Shown piece by piece: positions 17,637 to 27,905 of a stretch of 64,000 bases of DNA. The DNA comes from Phytopseudomonas argentinensis. Its GTDB lineage: Bacteria; Pseudomonadota; Gammaproteobacteria; Pseudomonadales; Pseudomonadaceae. The stretch's first letter is position 1. The number at the start of each line of letters is the position of its first letter. The notes beneath the pieces are model-generated. The model did not search any database. It was not told where the DNA came from and saw nothing but the letters and a program-made list of their open reading frames with translations. A program made the position numbers and the translations under genes. Where the stretch lies: assembly GCF_900113905.1 (NCBI RefSeq), contig NZ_FORC01000005.1, positions 62,001 to 126,000 of the forward strand, written 5' to 3'.

Positions 17637-17852
17637 ATGCCAGCCGTCAAAGTTAAAGAGAACGAACCCTTCGACGTAGCTCTGCGTCGTTTCAAGCGCT
17701 CCTGCGAAAAAGCCGGTGTTCTGGCCGAAGTTCGTAGCCGCGAATTCTACGAAAAGCCGACCGCCGAGCGTAAGCGTAAAGCCGCTGCCGCTGTTAAGCG
17801 TCACGCCAAGAAAGTGCAGCGCGAGCAGCGCCGCAGCGTTCGCCTGTACTAA
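17637..17852 (+). CDS. rpsU: 30S ribosomal protein bS21
   Basis: A 71-residue basic ribosomal protein (MPAVKVKENEPFDVALRRFKRSCEKAG), identical in length to the gammaproteobacterial standard. It binds near the 16S rRNA platform and aids mRNA base pairing. First gene of the macromolecular-synthesis operon rpsU-dnaG-rpoD. A purine-rich AAGAAGGTAG precedes the ATG. An intrinsic terminator after it keeps S21 expression far above primase. Confidence 0.98.
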   Translation: MPAVKVKENEPFDVALRRFKRSCEKAGVLAEVRSREFYEKPTAERKRKAAAAVKRHAKKVQREQRRSVRLY

Positions 17853-17904
17853 TAGCGTACACGCAGCGCCCGAATGCCCGGCTCGCCCGGGCATCATCGT
17901 CAAG

Positions 17905-17942
17905 AACTCCGCATCGCCTGCTGGCGAACTGGCGGAGTTTTT
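17905..17942 (+). terminator. Intrinsic terminator/attenuator between rpsU and dnaG
   Basis: Stem AACTCCGC (17905-17912) / GCGGAGTT (17932-17939) followed by TTT. It matches the known terminator position in the rpsU-dnaG-rpoD operon that limits primase. A second GC-rich hairpin without a T-run (ATGCCCGG / CCGGGCAT) lies about 10 bases upstream, at 17874-17894. Confidence 0.85.
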
Positions 17943-17982
17943 GCATTTGTGCCGTTACTCTTCTGGACACCCCTGAGCGTCT

Positions 17983-19959
17983 ATGGCCGGCCTGATCCCG
18001 CAATCCTTCATCGATGACCTGCTCAACCGCACCGACATCGTCGACGTGGTGAGTTCGCGCATCCAGCTGAAGAAGACCGGCAAGAACTACAGCGCCTGCT
18101 GCCCGTTCCACAAGGAAAAGACCCCCTCCTTCACGGTCAGCCCGGACAAGCAGTTCTATTACTGCTTCGGCTGCGGCGCCGGCGGCAATGCCCTGGGCTT
18201 CGTCATGGACCACGACCAGACGGATTTCCCGCAAGCCGTCGAGGAACTGGCCAAGCGCGCCGGCATGGAAGTGCCGCGCGAGGACAACGGCCGTGGCGGC
18301 AAGCCTCGCCAGGCTACCGATTCACCACTGTACGCCCTGCTCAAGGCGGCTGCCGACTTCTACCGCCAGGCCCTGAAAAGCCACCCGCAGCGCCGCGCCG
18401 CGGTCGAGTACCTGAAGGGCCGCGGTCTGTCCGGCGAGATTGCCCGGGATTTCGGCCTCGGTTTCGCCCCACCGGGCTGGGACAACCTGCTCAAGCACCT
18501 GGCCGGCGACAGCCTGCAGCACAAGGCGATGATCGATGCCGGTCTGCTGGTGGAGAATGCCGACAGCGGCAAGCGTTACGACCGCTTTCGCGACCGGGTC
18601 ATCTTCCCCATCCACGACAGCCGCGGCCGGGTGATCGCCTTCGGCGGCCGGGTACTGGGCGACGACAAACCCAAGTACCTGAACTCGCCGGAGACCCCGG
18701 TGTTCCACAAGGGCCAGGAACTCTACGGCCTGTACGAGGCCCGCAAGCACAACCGCAACCTCGACGAGATCATGGTGGTCGAGGGCTACATGGACGTCAT
18801 CGCCCTTGCCCAGCAGGGCCTGCGCAACGCCGTCGCAACCCTGGGCACTGCCACCAGCGAAGAACACCTCAAGCGCCTGTTTCGCCTGGTACCCAGCGTG
18901 CTGTTCTGCTTCGACGGCGACCAGGCCGGGCGCAACGCGGCCTGGCGCGCCCTGGAAGCCGCCCTGCCGAATCTGCAGGACGGCCGCCGCGCACGCTTTC
19001 TGTTCCTGCCCGAAGGCGAGGACCCGGACACCCTGGTACGCAGCGAAGGCACCGACGCCTTCCAGGCGCGCATTCACCAGCACGCCCAGCCGCTGGCCGA
19101 TTACTTCTTCCAGCAACTGAGCGAAGAAGCCGACCCACGCTCGCTGGAAGGCAAGGCGCACCTGGTCACCCTGGCCGCACCGTTGATCGACAAGATTCCC
19201 GGCAACACGCTGCGCGCCCTGATGCGCCAGCGCCTGACCCAGATCACCGGCCTGGACGCCAGCACCATGGGCCAGACACAGGCCGCCCCGACACGCCAAC
19301 CGCCCGCAGCCCAGCAAGGCCACGACAATCACCTGCCGCCCTTCGAAGCCCTCCCGGACAGCGCCTACTACGACGCGCCACAAGGCTATGAAGAACAGGC
19401 GATACCTGCCCAAGCCTTCGAGCGCCCCGCCAGAAAGCCGGGCAAAGGCGAATGGAAGAAAGACGGCGGCAAATGGAAGAAAGGCCGTGACGAGTACCAT
19501 CCGCCACGTACCGCGGTCAGCGTGGAGTCGCCGCACCTGAGCGCCCTACGCAGCCTGCTGCACCACCCCGAGCTGGCACAGAAGGTCGAGGATGTCAGCA
19601 ACTTCGCCGCAGAAGACGACACTTATGCCCAGTTACTGGTGGCCCTGGTAGGTACCCTGCAGAAGCAACCGAACCTGCGCTCGCTGCAGTTGATCGCCCG
19701 CTGGCACGGCACCGAACAGGGTCGCCTGCTTAAGGTATTGGCAGAAAAAGAATGGCTGATCGACAGGGACAACCTTGAACGGCAGTTTTTCGACACCATA
19801 ACTACACTTGCCCGTAGTCAGTCGCTCAGGCGACGCGAAACCGCTCTGCGCAGCATCATGCAGAAAAGCCCGAGCGACCTCACCGACGAGGAAAAGGCCC
19901 TGTTACGCGAGCATTACAGCAGCCTCAACTCGCCCAGCAAGACCCCAACTGGCGCCTGA
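17983..19959 (+). CDS. dnaG: DNA primase DnaG
   Basis: A 658-residue primase that makes RNA primers at replication forks. The N-terminal CHC2 zinc ribbon has ligands C40, H43, C61 and C64 (CPFHKEKTPSF...YYCFGCG). The TOPRIM core shows VVEGYMDVIAL (catalytic Glu) and CFDGDQAG (Asp pair). A Gln/Pro-rich and Lys-rich linker at about residues 430-510 leads to the C-terminal DnaB-helicase-binding domain. Low abundance is ensured by the upstream terminator. The gap to rpoD is 67 bases. Confidence 0.97.
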   Translation: MAGLIPQSFIDDLLNRTDIVDVVSSRIQLKKTGKNYSACCPFHKEKTPSFTVSPDKQFYYCFGCGAGGNALGFVMDHDQTDFPQAVEELAKRAGMEVPREDNGRGGKPRQATDSPLYALLKAAADFYRQALKSHPQRRAAVEYLKGRGLSGEIARDFGLGFAPPGWDNLLKHLAGDSLQHKAMIDAGLLVENADSGKRYDRFRDRVIFPIHDSRGRVIAFGGRVLGDDKPKYLNSPETPVFHKGQELYGLYEARKHNRNLDEIMVVEGYMDVIALAQQGLRNAVATLGTATSEEHLKRLFRLVPSVLFCFDGDQAGRNAAWRALEAALPNLQDGRRARFLFLPEGEDPDTLVRSEGTDAFQARIHQHAQPLADYFFQQLSEEADPRSLEGKAHLVTLAAPLIDKIPGNTLRALMRQRLTQITGLDASTMGQTQAAPTRQPPAAQQGHDNHLPPFEALPDSAYYDAPQGYEEQAIPAQAFERPARKPGKGEWKKDGGKWKKGRDEYHPPRTAVSVESPHLSALRSLLHHPELAQKVEDVSNFAAEDDTYAQLLVALVGTLQKQPNLRSLQLIARWHGTEQGRLLKVLAEKEWLIDRDNLERQFFDTITTLARSQSLRRRETALRSIMQKSPSDLTDEEKALLREHYSSLNSPSKTPTGA

Positions 19960-19973
19960 GCGCCGAGCTGAGG

Positions 19974-19979
19974 TATAAT
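19974..19979 (+). promoter_or_regulatory. rpoD: Candidate internal rpoD promoter, -10 element
   Basis: A perfect TATAAT lies 48 bases before the rpoD start. The matching -35 region (about 19950-19956) is poor. The hexamer also sits in the loop of a GAGG/CCTC stem, so chance occurrence inside a small hairpin is possible. An rpoD-proximal promoter is known in other gammaproteobacteria. Confidence 0.4.
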
Positions 19980-20026
19980 CCTCGGCTTGTTTTCAGCCCG
20001 CCAAGACCTTAAGTGGATAGGGTGTT

Positions 20027-21874
<1,848 letters not shown>

Positions 21875-21887
21875 GGTTTACGGGTAC

Positions 21888-21925
21888 AAAAAATGCCGGT
21901 CAGTTTGCGCTGACCGGCATTTTTT
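21888..21925 (+). terminator. Strong intrinsic terminator after rpoD
   Basis: A 16-bp symmetric stem AAAAAATGCCGGTCAG / CTGACCGGCATTTTTT with a 6-nt loop, 13 bases past the rpoD stop. The A-run and T-run make it bidirectional. Confidence 0.93.
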
Positions 21926-22019
21926 ATGGTTCATCGCATTTTCGCATTACACCGGACTGGCAAGTTTGTGTGCGTATTACTTACTGGTTTCGCACCCATC
22001 CATTACCGCGTCTACTGAA

Positions 22020-22420
22020 TCTTTGGGTTACGGGCGCCACACCTTGATTCGCTTCGCTCACCCTTCGGGCCAGCCTGCGGCTGTTACTGCGCTTCGCTTC
22101 GTCTCTTTGCTTGCCCAAGAAAGGTGTGCCAAAGAAGGGCACCCCGACATCCGGGTTTCGCTACGCTCAACTTGATTCGCTCTGCTCACCCTACGGGCCA
22201 GCCTTTCGGCTGTTACTCCGCCTCGCTGCGTTTCCTCGCTCCGGCGCCGCTCCGGGGGCCGGCTTACATGGGCCATCCCTGGCCCATTAAGCCTCTCGCC
22301 GCATCCATGCGGCTCGTCCCCCTACACGACACCTCCACTACTCGCTGAGCTCGCCCTACGGGCCAGCCTTCGGCTGTTACTCCGCTTCGCTACGTTTCGG
22401 CCTCCTGACGGGACCGGAGC
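22020..22420 (+). repeat. Decayed Pseudomonas interspersed repeat, left copy (plus orientation)
   Basis: A gene-free stretch built of degenerate modules. A 50-60 bp unit (CTTGATTCGC...CACCCTTCGGGCCAGCC...GGCTGTTAC) occurs at 22043-22101, 22171-22230 and, shorter, at 22344-22394. A second module at 22268-22339 (GGGCCATCCCTGGCCCAT... GCATCCATGCGGCTC) follows. The modules read in different frames, so no intact protein is encoded. The same modules recur inverted at 22505-22800. Confidence 0.75.
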
Positions 22421-22496
22421 GCCAGCTTGCGAGATTTCCACAGACTCCAGCTCGGCGGCGTCTGTTTTTGCTTTTGCCCTCGAGCTGCGATCTCAC

Positions 22497-22800
22497 AGGA
22501 CGACGCCCAAGTCCCCTTCAGGAGGCTGAGTGGAATCGCCGTGTAAGGGGTTGAGCGGCATGGATGCCGCGAGAACCACGATGGGCCATGGATGGCCCTT
22601 CGTGGCGTGCCCCTGGAGCGGTGATGAAAGGAGGGAACCCCGGCGCAGCCGGGGCCGGATGCAGGGGTGTGTTTCTTTGCTTACTTTCTTTGCACAAGCA
22701 AGAGCTACGCAGCGCAGCGAAGTAACAGCCGCAGGCTGGCCTGAAGGGTGAGCGCAGCGAATCAAGTCAGTCGCCCGTAAGGGGCGAAACCCATAGTCCA
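22497..22800 (-). repeat. Decayed Pseudomonas interspersed repeat, right copy (minus orientation)
   Basis: On the minus strand this carries the same two modules as the left copy: the CTTGATTCGC...GGCTGTTAC unit (plus coordinates 22708-22766) and the GGCCATCCATGGCCCAT / GCATCCATGCCGCTC module (22512-22600). A 106-codon open frame spans it, but it has repeat-like composition and no ribosome site and is not called as a gene. About 80 bases separate it from the left copy, giving a large imperfect inverted repeat between rpoD and yjiA. Confidence 0.75.
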
Positions 22801-22958
22801 GGCGGCGGGCCAATGGAAAGTGCCAAGTCGTCGACAGCTAACACTTGTTTGCCAGTCCGGTATCAACCAAACATTCCCCTAAAAATGCGAAGAACCTTTT
22901 CATGCCCTGCCCTTTTTGCCGGCTAGCCTACCGAGCGTCGCAAGCAATGCTGGAAATC

Positions 22959-23924
22959 TCAGCCATTCACCTCGACAAAACCCTGGCGAATCGCCTCCTC
23001 CGGCAGGTTGTCGCCGATAAAGACGATCACGCTCTCGCGCTTCTCGTCGGCGCCCCACTCGCTGTCCCAGTCGAAGCCGTAGAGTCGCAGCACGCCCTGA
23101 AACACCATACGGCGGTCTTCGCCAGCGATGCTCAGCACGCCCTTGTAGCGCAGCAGCGAATTGCCGTGCTCCTCGAGCAACGTCTCCATGAAGCCACTGA
23201 GCCGATCCAGATCCAGCGGCTTGTCGCTGGTCAGCACCAGCGTGGAGATTCGGTCACTGCTCTTGCCCGGCAGTACCGGCCGCAGGCTCGGCGCCACGTC
23301 GGCGTTGAGGTTGAAGCCGCGCACGTCGAGCAGCTCGGCCAGGTCGATACGCCCATGCTCCACCACGCGAATCGGTGCCCGCCGGTTGATGCGCTGCAAC
23401 CGCGCGGTGAGCGCCTCGCGGGCAGCCTGGTCGACCAGATCGGTCTTGCTGAGCAGGATGCGGTCGGCGAAACCGACCTGGGCCTGGGCGATGGTTTCCT
23501 GCAGGTGGCGCTCGGCATTGGCGGCATCCACCAGGGTGATGATGCCGTCGAGCACGTAGCGCTCGCACAACTCCTCGGTGGCGAAGAAGGTCTGTGCCAC
23601 CGGCGCGGGGTCGGCGAGCCCGGTGCACTCGATCACCAGGCGGTCGAAGTCCAGCTCACCGCTGTCGCGCTTTTCCAGCAGCACGAACAGCGCCTTCTCC
23701 AGCTCGACATGGATGGAGCAGCACACGCAGCCATTGGCCAGGGTCATCACCTGCACCGGCTCGCTGCCGAGCAGCTGGCTGTCGATGGGCATCTCGCTGT
23801 ATTCGTTCTCGATCACTGCGATCTTCAGGCCATGTTCGGCCTTGAGGATATGACGCAGCAGCGTGGTCTTGCCGGCACCGAGAAAGCCGCTGAGCACGGT
23901 GACCGGAATCGGGGAAAAGGACAT
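22959..23924 (-). CDS. yjiA: G3E (CobW/YjiA) family GTPase
   Basis: A 321-residue P-loop GTPase of the YjiA/CobW group, linked to metal handling. The start is the ATG with complement at 23922-23924 (MSFSPIPVTVLSGFLGAGKTTLL), with AGAGGA 9 bases upstream. Walker A is GFLGAGKTT, the family's metal-binding motif is GCVCCS (CxCC), the switch-II region shows ECTGLADP, and the guanine-specificity loop is SKTDLVD. The CobW C-terminal domain covers about residues 220-320. It is the last gene of btsT-yjiX-yjiA, the same order as E. coli yjiY(btsT)-yjiX-yjiA, hence the name. Confidence 0.92.
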   Translation of the reverse strand: MSFSPIPVTVLSGFLGAGKTTLLRHILKAEHGLKIAVIENEYSEMPIDSQLLGSEPVQVMTLANGCVCCSIHVELEKALFVLLEKRDSGELDFDRLVIECTGLADPAPVAQTFFATEELCERYVLDGIITLVDAANAERHLQETIAQAQVGFADRILLSKTDLVDQAAREALTARLQRINRRAPIRVVEHGRIDLAELLDVRGFNLNADVAPSLRPVLPGKSSDRISTLVLTSDKPLDLDRLSGFMETLLEEHGNSLLRYKGVLSIAGEDRRMVFQGVLRLYGFDWDSEWGADEKRESVIVFIGDNLPEEAIRQGFVEVNG

Positions 23925-24008
23925 GAATGCATTCCTCTGAAAGACACACGCCACGACGAGGCGTGGCGTGTGGTACTTGAAGCGAGCCGTCAGGCCCGCC
24001 AGGTGATA

Positions 24009-24212
24009 TCAGCAGCAGCGGATCGGCCGCCCCTTGCCACCACCATAACGTGCTTCCTGACGCTCGCGGAAGAAGGCTTCGTAACTCATCACCGGCTTGT
24101 CCGGATGCTTCTTGGTCATGTGCTCGACATAGGTGTCGTAGTCGGGCATGCCCACCAGCATTCGTGCAGCCTGGCCGAGGTACTTGCCCATTCGGCTGAG
24201 ATCATTGAACAC
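24009..24212 (-). CDS. yjiX: YbdD/YjiX family small protein
   Basis: A 67-residue protein that nearly always follows CstA/BtsT-type transporters. The GTG at 24212 is preceded by GGAGG at ideal spacing and gives MFNDLSRMGKYLGQAARMLVGMPDYDTYVEHM, the family N-terminus. The conserved C-terminal tail (FFRERQEARYGGGKGRPIRCC, shown for its Gly/Arg and terminal Cys pair) is intact. The 5' end overlaps the btsT stop by 11 bases. A role in transporter function or assembly is suspected in the family but unproven. Confidence 0.92.
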   Translation of the reverse strand: MFNDLSRMGKYLGQAARMLVGMPDYDTYVEHMTKKHPDKPVMSYEAFFRERQEARYGGGKGRPIRCC

Positions 24213-26283
24213 GGGCAACCTCCGGCGCGTCTGCAGGCAGCGCTTCATAGGTGGCCTCTTGGTCGGTGCGCAGCTCCTTGCGCCAGGCGGCACGACCGAC
24301 CTTTATGGCGTAGAACAGCACGCTCAGCACCACGAACAGGAACAGCACGGTAAGCGTGGCGTTGGTGTAGGCGTTGAAGATCACGTGCTGCATCTGGCCG
24401 ATGTCCTTGGCCGGGGCGATGATCTGACCGGCGTCCAGCGCAGCCTGGTACTTCTTGGCCAGGGCCAGGAAGCCCACTGCCGGGTTGGGGTCGAGCAGCT
24501 TGATCAGGCCCGCGGTGGTGGTGCAGATCAGCAGCCAGACGGCCGGCACCAGGGTCACCCACACGTAGCGCTCGCGCTTCATCTTGATCAGCACCACGGT
24601 GCCGAGCATCAGCGCGATACCGGCGAGCATCTGGTTGGAGATGCCGAACAGCGGCCACAGGGTGTTGATGCCGCCCAGCGGATCGACCACGCCCTGGTAC
24701 AGCAGCCAGCCCCACAGCGCCACGCAGCCGGCGGTGGCGATCACGTTGGCAGTCCAGGATTCGGTCTTCTTCAGCGACGGCACGAAGTTGCCGAGCAGGT
24801 CCTGCAGCATGAAGCGCCCGGCACGGGTACCGGCGTCCACCGCGGTGAGGATGAACAGCGCCTCGAAGAGGATCGCGAAGTGGTACCAGAACGCCATGGT
24901 GTTCTCGCCCGGCAGCACGCTGTGGAGGATCTGCGCGATACCTACGGCAAGGGTCGGTGCACCACCGGCGCGAGCCAGGATGGTGTTCTCGCCGATATCC
25001 CGGGCGACCGCCTCGAGCTGCTCGGGGGTGATCATGAAGCCCCAGCTGCTGACCGTGGCGGCGACCGACTGGACATCGGAGCCGACCAGCGCCGCTGGGC
25101 TGTTCATGGCGAAGTAGATGCCTGGCTCGATCACCGAGGCAGCGACCATGGCCATGATGGCCACGAAGGACTCCATCAGCATGCCGCCGTAACCGATGTA
25201 GCGGGCATGGGTTTCGTTGGCCAGGAGCTTGGGCGTGGTGCCCGAGCTGATCAGCGCGTGGAAGCCGGACACCGCGCCACAGGCGATGGTGATGAACAGG
25301 AACGGGAACAGGGTGCCCTTCCACACCGGGCCGGTGCCGTCGGTAAACTGGGTCAGCGCCGGCATCTTCAGCTCGGGCATCACTACCAGGATGCCGATGG
25401 CCAGAGCGATGATGGTGCCGATCTTCAGGAAGGTCGACAGGTAGTCACGCGGCGCCAGGATCAGCCACACCGGCAGCACCGCGGCGACAAAGCCGTAACC
25501 GATCAGCATCCAGGTGATCTGCACGCCGGTGAAGGTGAAGGCCGGCCCCCACACCGGGTCAGCGGCAATCACGCCACCGAGCCAGATCGAGCCGAGCAGC
25601 AGGACCACACCGATCAGGGAAATCTCGCCGATGCGCCCCGGGCGGATATAGCGCATGTAGATGCCCATGAACATCGCGATGGGAATGGTCGCCATCACCG
25701 TGAACATGCCCCAGGGGCTTTCCGCCAGCGCCTTGACCACGATCAGCGAGAGCACCGCGAGGATGATGATCATGATCAGGAAGGCGCCGAACAGCGCGAT
25801 GGTGCCGGGGATCTGGCCCATTTCCTCGCGCACCAGCTCGCCCAGGGAGCGGCCGTTGCGGCGGGTGGAAATGAACAGCACCATGAAGTCCTGCACCGCA
25901 CCGGCCAGTACCACCCCGGCGATCAGCCAGAGGGTGCCCGGCAGGTAACCCATCTGTGCGGCGAGTACCGGGCCGACCAGCGGGCCGGCGCCAGCGATAG
26001 CGGCGAAGTGGTGACCGAAGAGGATGTGCTTGTTGGTCGGGACGTAGTCCAGGCCATCGTTGTTGAGCACGGCGGGGGTGGCGCGGGTGGGGTCGAGCTG
26101 CATCACCTTGGTGGCGATGAACAGGCTGTAGTAGCGGTACGCGACGAGGTAGATCGCCACGGCAGCTACGACGATCCACAGGGCGTTGATCGACTCGCCG
26201 CGGTTCAGCGCCACGGTGCCCAGCGCGAAGGCGCCCAGCAACGCGACCGCAAACCAGGCGATATGGCTGGCCATTCTGGTCAT
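24202..26283 (-). CDS. btsT: CstA/BtsT family pyruvate/peptide transporter
   Basis: A 693-residue, highly hydrophobic inner-membrane carrier of the CstA family, with at least 15 predicted helices. E. coli members BtsT and CstA import pyruvate with protons and have been linked to peptide uptake. The start is the ATG at 26283 (MTRMASHIAWFAVALLGAFALG), with GGAGAT 7 bases upstream. Conserved: NKHILFGHHFAAIAGAGPLVGP near residues 85-105, QDFMVLFISTRRNGRSLGELV, and FHALISSGTTPKLLANE in the middle. First gene of btsT-yjiX-yjiA. Divergent from a two-component system that may control it, as BtsS/BtsR does in E. coli, although the sensor class differs. Confidence 0.9.
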   Translation of the reverse strand: MTRMASHIAWFAVALLGAFALGTVALNRGESINALWIVVAAVAIYLVAYRYYSLFIATKVMQLDPTRATPAVLNNDGLDYVPTNKHILFGHHFAAIAGAGPLVGPVLAAQMGYLPGTLWLIAGVVLAGAVQDFMVLFISTRRNGRSLGELVREEMGQIPGTIALFGAFLIMIIILAVLSLIVVKALAESPWGMFTVMATIPIAMFMGIYMRYIRPGRIGEISLIGVVLLLGSIWLGGVIAADPVWGPAFTFTGVQITWMLIGYGFVAAVLPVWLILAPRDYLSTFLKIGTIIALAIGILVVMPELKMPALTQFTDGTGPVWKGTLFPFLFITIACGAVSGFHALISSGTTPKLLANETHARYIGYGGMLMESFVAIMAMVAASVIEPGIYFAMNSPAALVGSDVQSVAATVSSWGFMITPEQLEAVARDIGENTILARAGGAPTLAVGIAQILHSVLPGENTMAFWYHFAILFEALFILTAVDAGTRAGRFMLQDLLGNFVPSLKKTESWTANVIATAGCVALWGWLLYQGVVDPLGGINTLWPLFGISNQMLAGIALMLGTVVLIKMKRERYVWVTLVPAVWLLICTTTAGLIKLLDPNPAVGFLALAKKYQAALDAGQIIAPAKDIGQMQHVIFNAYTNATLTVLFLFVVLSVLFYAIKVGRAAWRKELRTDQEATYEALPADAPEVARVQ

Positions 26284-26407
26284 TTGGACATCTCCGGTCG
26301 CAAACCTTGGCCTGCGACGCTCATTGTTATTGTTGTGCTCAGTTGAGCCCCCGCAACTATCCATATAAGTATGCTTTGCAGTAATTCGCAAAACTACCCA
26401 CGGACTT

Positions 26408-26427
26408 CTACGTAGAACTACGTAGAA
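26408..26427. promoter_or_regulatory. Tandem 10-bp repeat in the btsT / two-component divergent region
   Basis: Two head-to-tail copies of CTACGTAGAA, each containing the palindrome TACGTA, 125 bases upstream of btsT and 105 upstream of the kinase start. The 10-bp spacing puts both copies on one DNA face, as expected for a bound dimeric regulator. A binding site for the adjacent NarL-type regulator is an inference. Confidence 0.45.
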
Positions 26428-26531
26428 ACGCCCAAATCGCGCCAGCCGGGCGCTGCAGCTTTGTGTATGCTCTGCCCGCCTGCCGTAGCCACCACGCTAC
26501 CCCAGCCAGGCGCAGCAGCCCGGAGAGCCCC

Positions 26532-27905
26532 ATGCAACTCAAGCACAAGATCGTCGCCCTGAGCCTGCTGCCCATGCTCCTGGCCGTCGCCGTGGTGTGC
26601 CTGCTGGTGCTTATCCAAAACCAGCGCCTGGGCAACCAGCAGGCCCAGCTCATCGAGCACAGTATCCTCGCCAGCAAGCAGGCCGAGCTCAAGCACTATG
26701 TGGAAATGGCCCTGAGCACTATCGCGCCGCTTTACGAAAGCGGCCGCGACGATGACGAGACCAAGCGCCAGGTGCTGGCCCTGCTCGAGCGCATCAACTT
26801 CGGCAGCGACGGGTACTTCTTCGTCTACGACCGCAACGGCAAGAGCCTGATGCACCCGCGCCAGGCCACGCTGGTGGGCAAGGACCTGTGGAACATGACC
26901 GACCCCCACGGCCTGCTGGTGATCCAGGCGCTGATCCGCAGCGCCACCCAGGGTGATGGCTTCCAGCGCTACGGCTGGCAGAAGCCTTCCACCGGCCAGG
27001 TCGCCGAAAAACTCGCCTACGTGAGCATGCTCGAGCGCTGGGGCTGGATGCTCGGCACCGGCATCTACCTGGAAGACGTCGACAACGCCATCGCCCAGGT
27101 TCGCCATGACGTGGGCAGCGGTATCCGCACCACCATGCTGGCAATCGCCGTCGTCGCGCTGATCGCCGTGCTGCTGGTATTCGCCAGCGGCCTGACCCTC
27201 AACGTCAGCGAACATCGCCTGGCCGACCGCAAGCTGCAGCAGCTGACCCAGCGCATCATCACCTCCCAGGAAGAGGAGCGTTCGCGTCTGTCGCGGGAGC
27301 TGCACGACGGCATCAGCCAGTTGCTGGTGTCGATCAAGTTCAAATTCGAGCTGGCCGCCCACGAACTGGAAGCCGGCAAGGCCAGCGCCGCCGGCACCCT
27401 GCGCCAGGGCATCGAACGCCTGGCCGGGGCGATCGGCGAGGTGCGGCGCATCTCCCACGACCTGCACCCCTCGCTCCTCGACACCCTGGGCCTGGCCTCG
27501 GCCATCGGCCAACTGGCCAGCGAGTTCGAGCAGCGCAGTGGGCTACGGGTGACCTACGACAACAGCCTGGGCGATACCCGCTTGAGCGATGACATGAACG
27601 TGGCGCTGTTTCGCATCCTTCAGGAAGCGCTGACCAACATCGAACGCCACGCCGGGGCCAGCCAGGTGACCATCCAACTGACCGGCAACAATCGGCGGGT
27701 CAAGCTGCGCATCAGCGATGACGGCACAGGCTTCAGCCCGCGCCAGGCCGAGCAGAGCGGCGGCATCGGCCTGCGCAACATCCGCGAGCGGGTCGAGCAC
27801 TTCGGCGGCGACTTCAGCATCGCCTCCAATGCTTCCGGCACCGTTCTGAGCATCGCCCTGCTACCCTCCGCCGACGCGCAACAACTCCGGACCGAGCAAT
27901 CATGA
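26532..27905 (+). CDS. Cache-domain sensor histidine kinase (NarL-type, HisKA_3)
   Basis: A 457-residue membrane sensor. TM1 is at about residues 8-30, then a single-Cache periplasmic domain (HYVEMALSTIAPLYES... GSDGYFFVYDRNGKSLMHP... GWMLGTGIYLEDVD), then TM2 near residues 197-222. The HisKA_3 dimerisation domain has phosphoacceptor H258 in SRELHDGISQ, followed by an HATPase domain (EALTNIERHA, DDGTGFS, GIGLRNIRERV). The ATG at 26532 follows GGAGAG. Cache domains of this subtype commonly bind small carboxylates, which would fit a btsT-type transporter next door; that link is inferred. The cognate regulator overlaps its 3' end by 4 bases. Confidence 0.9.
   Translation: MQLKHKIVALSLLPMLLAVAVVCLLVLIQNQRLGNQQAQLIEHSILASKQAELKHYVEMALSTIAPLYESGRDDDETKRQVLALLERINFGSDGYFFVYDRNGKSLMHPRQATLVGKDLWNMTDPHGLLVIQALIRSATQGDGFQRYGWQKPSTGQVAEKLAYVSMLERWGWMLGTGIYLEDVDNAIAQVRHDVGSGIRTTMLAIAVVALIAVLLVFASGLTLNVSEHRLADRKLQQLTQRIITSQEEERSRLSRELHDGISQLLVSIKFKFELAAHELEAGKASAAGTLRQGIERLAGAIGEVRRISHDLHPSLLDTLGLASAIGQLASEFEQRSGLRVTYDNSLGDTRLSDDMNVALFRILQEALTNIERHAGASQVTIQLTGNNRRVKLRISDDGTGFSPRQAEQSGGIGLRNIRERVEHFGGDFSIASNASGTVLSIALLPSADAQQLRTEQS

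Noticed and set aside
22020..22800. Insertion sequence with transposase
   Set aside because: Inverted modules are present but no transposase motif is found in any frame.
22493..22813. 106-codon open frame on the minus strand
   Set aside because: Lies inside a decayed dispersed repeat whose other copy is frameshifted; no ribosome site.
21926..22958. tRNA gene after rpoD
   Set aside because: Some pseudomonads have a tRNA here; no cloverleaf, TTCRA or anticodon arm was found.
24148..26346. 732-codon open frame on the plus strand opposite btsT
   Set aside because: Antisense shadow of a high-GC gene; His/Gln/Asp/Gly-rich translation with no family pattern, while the minus strand gives a clear CstA/BtsT protein.
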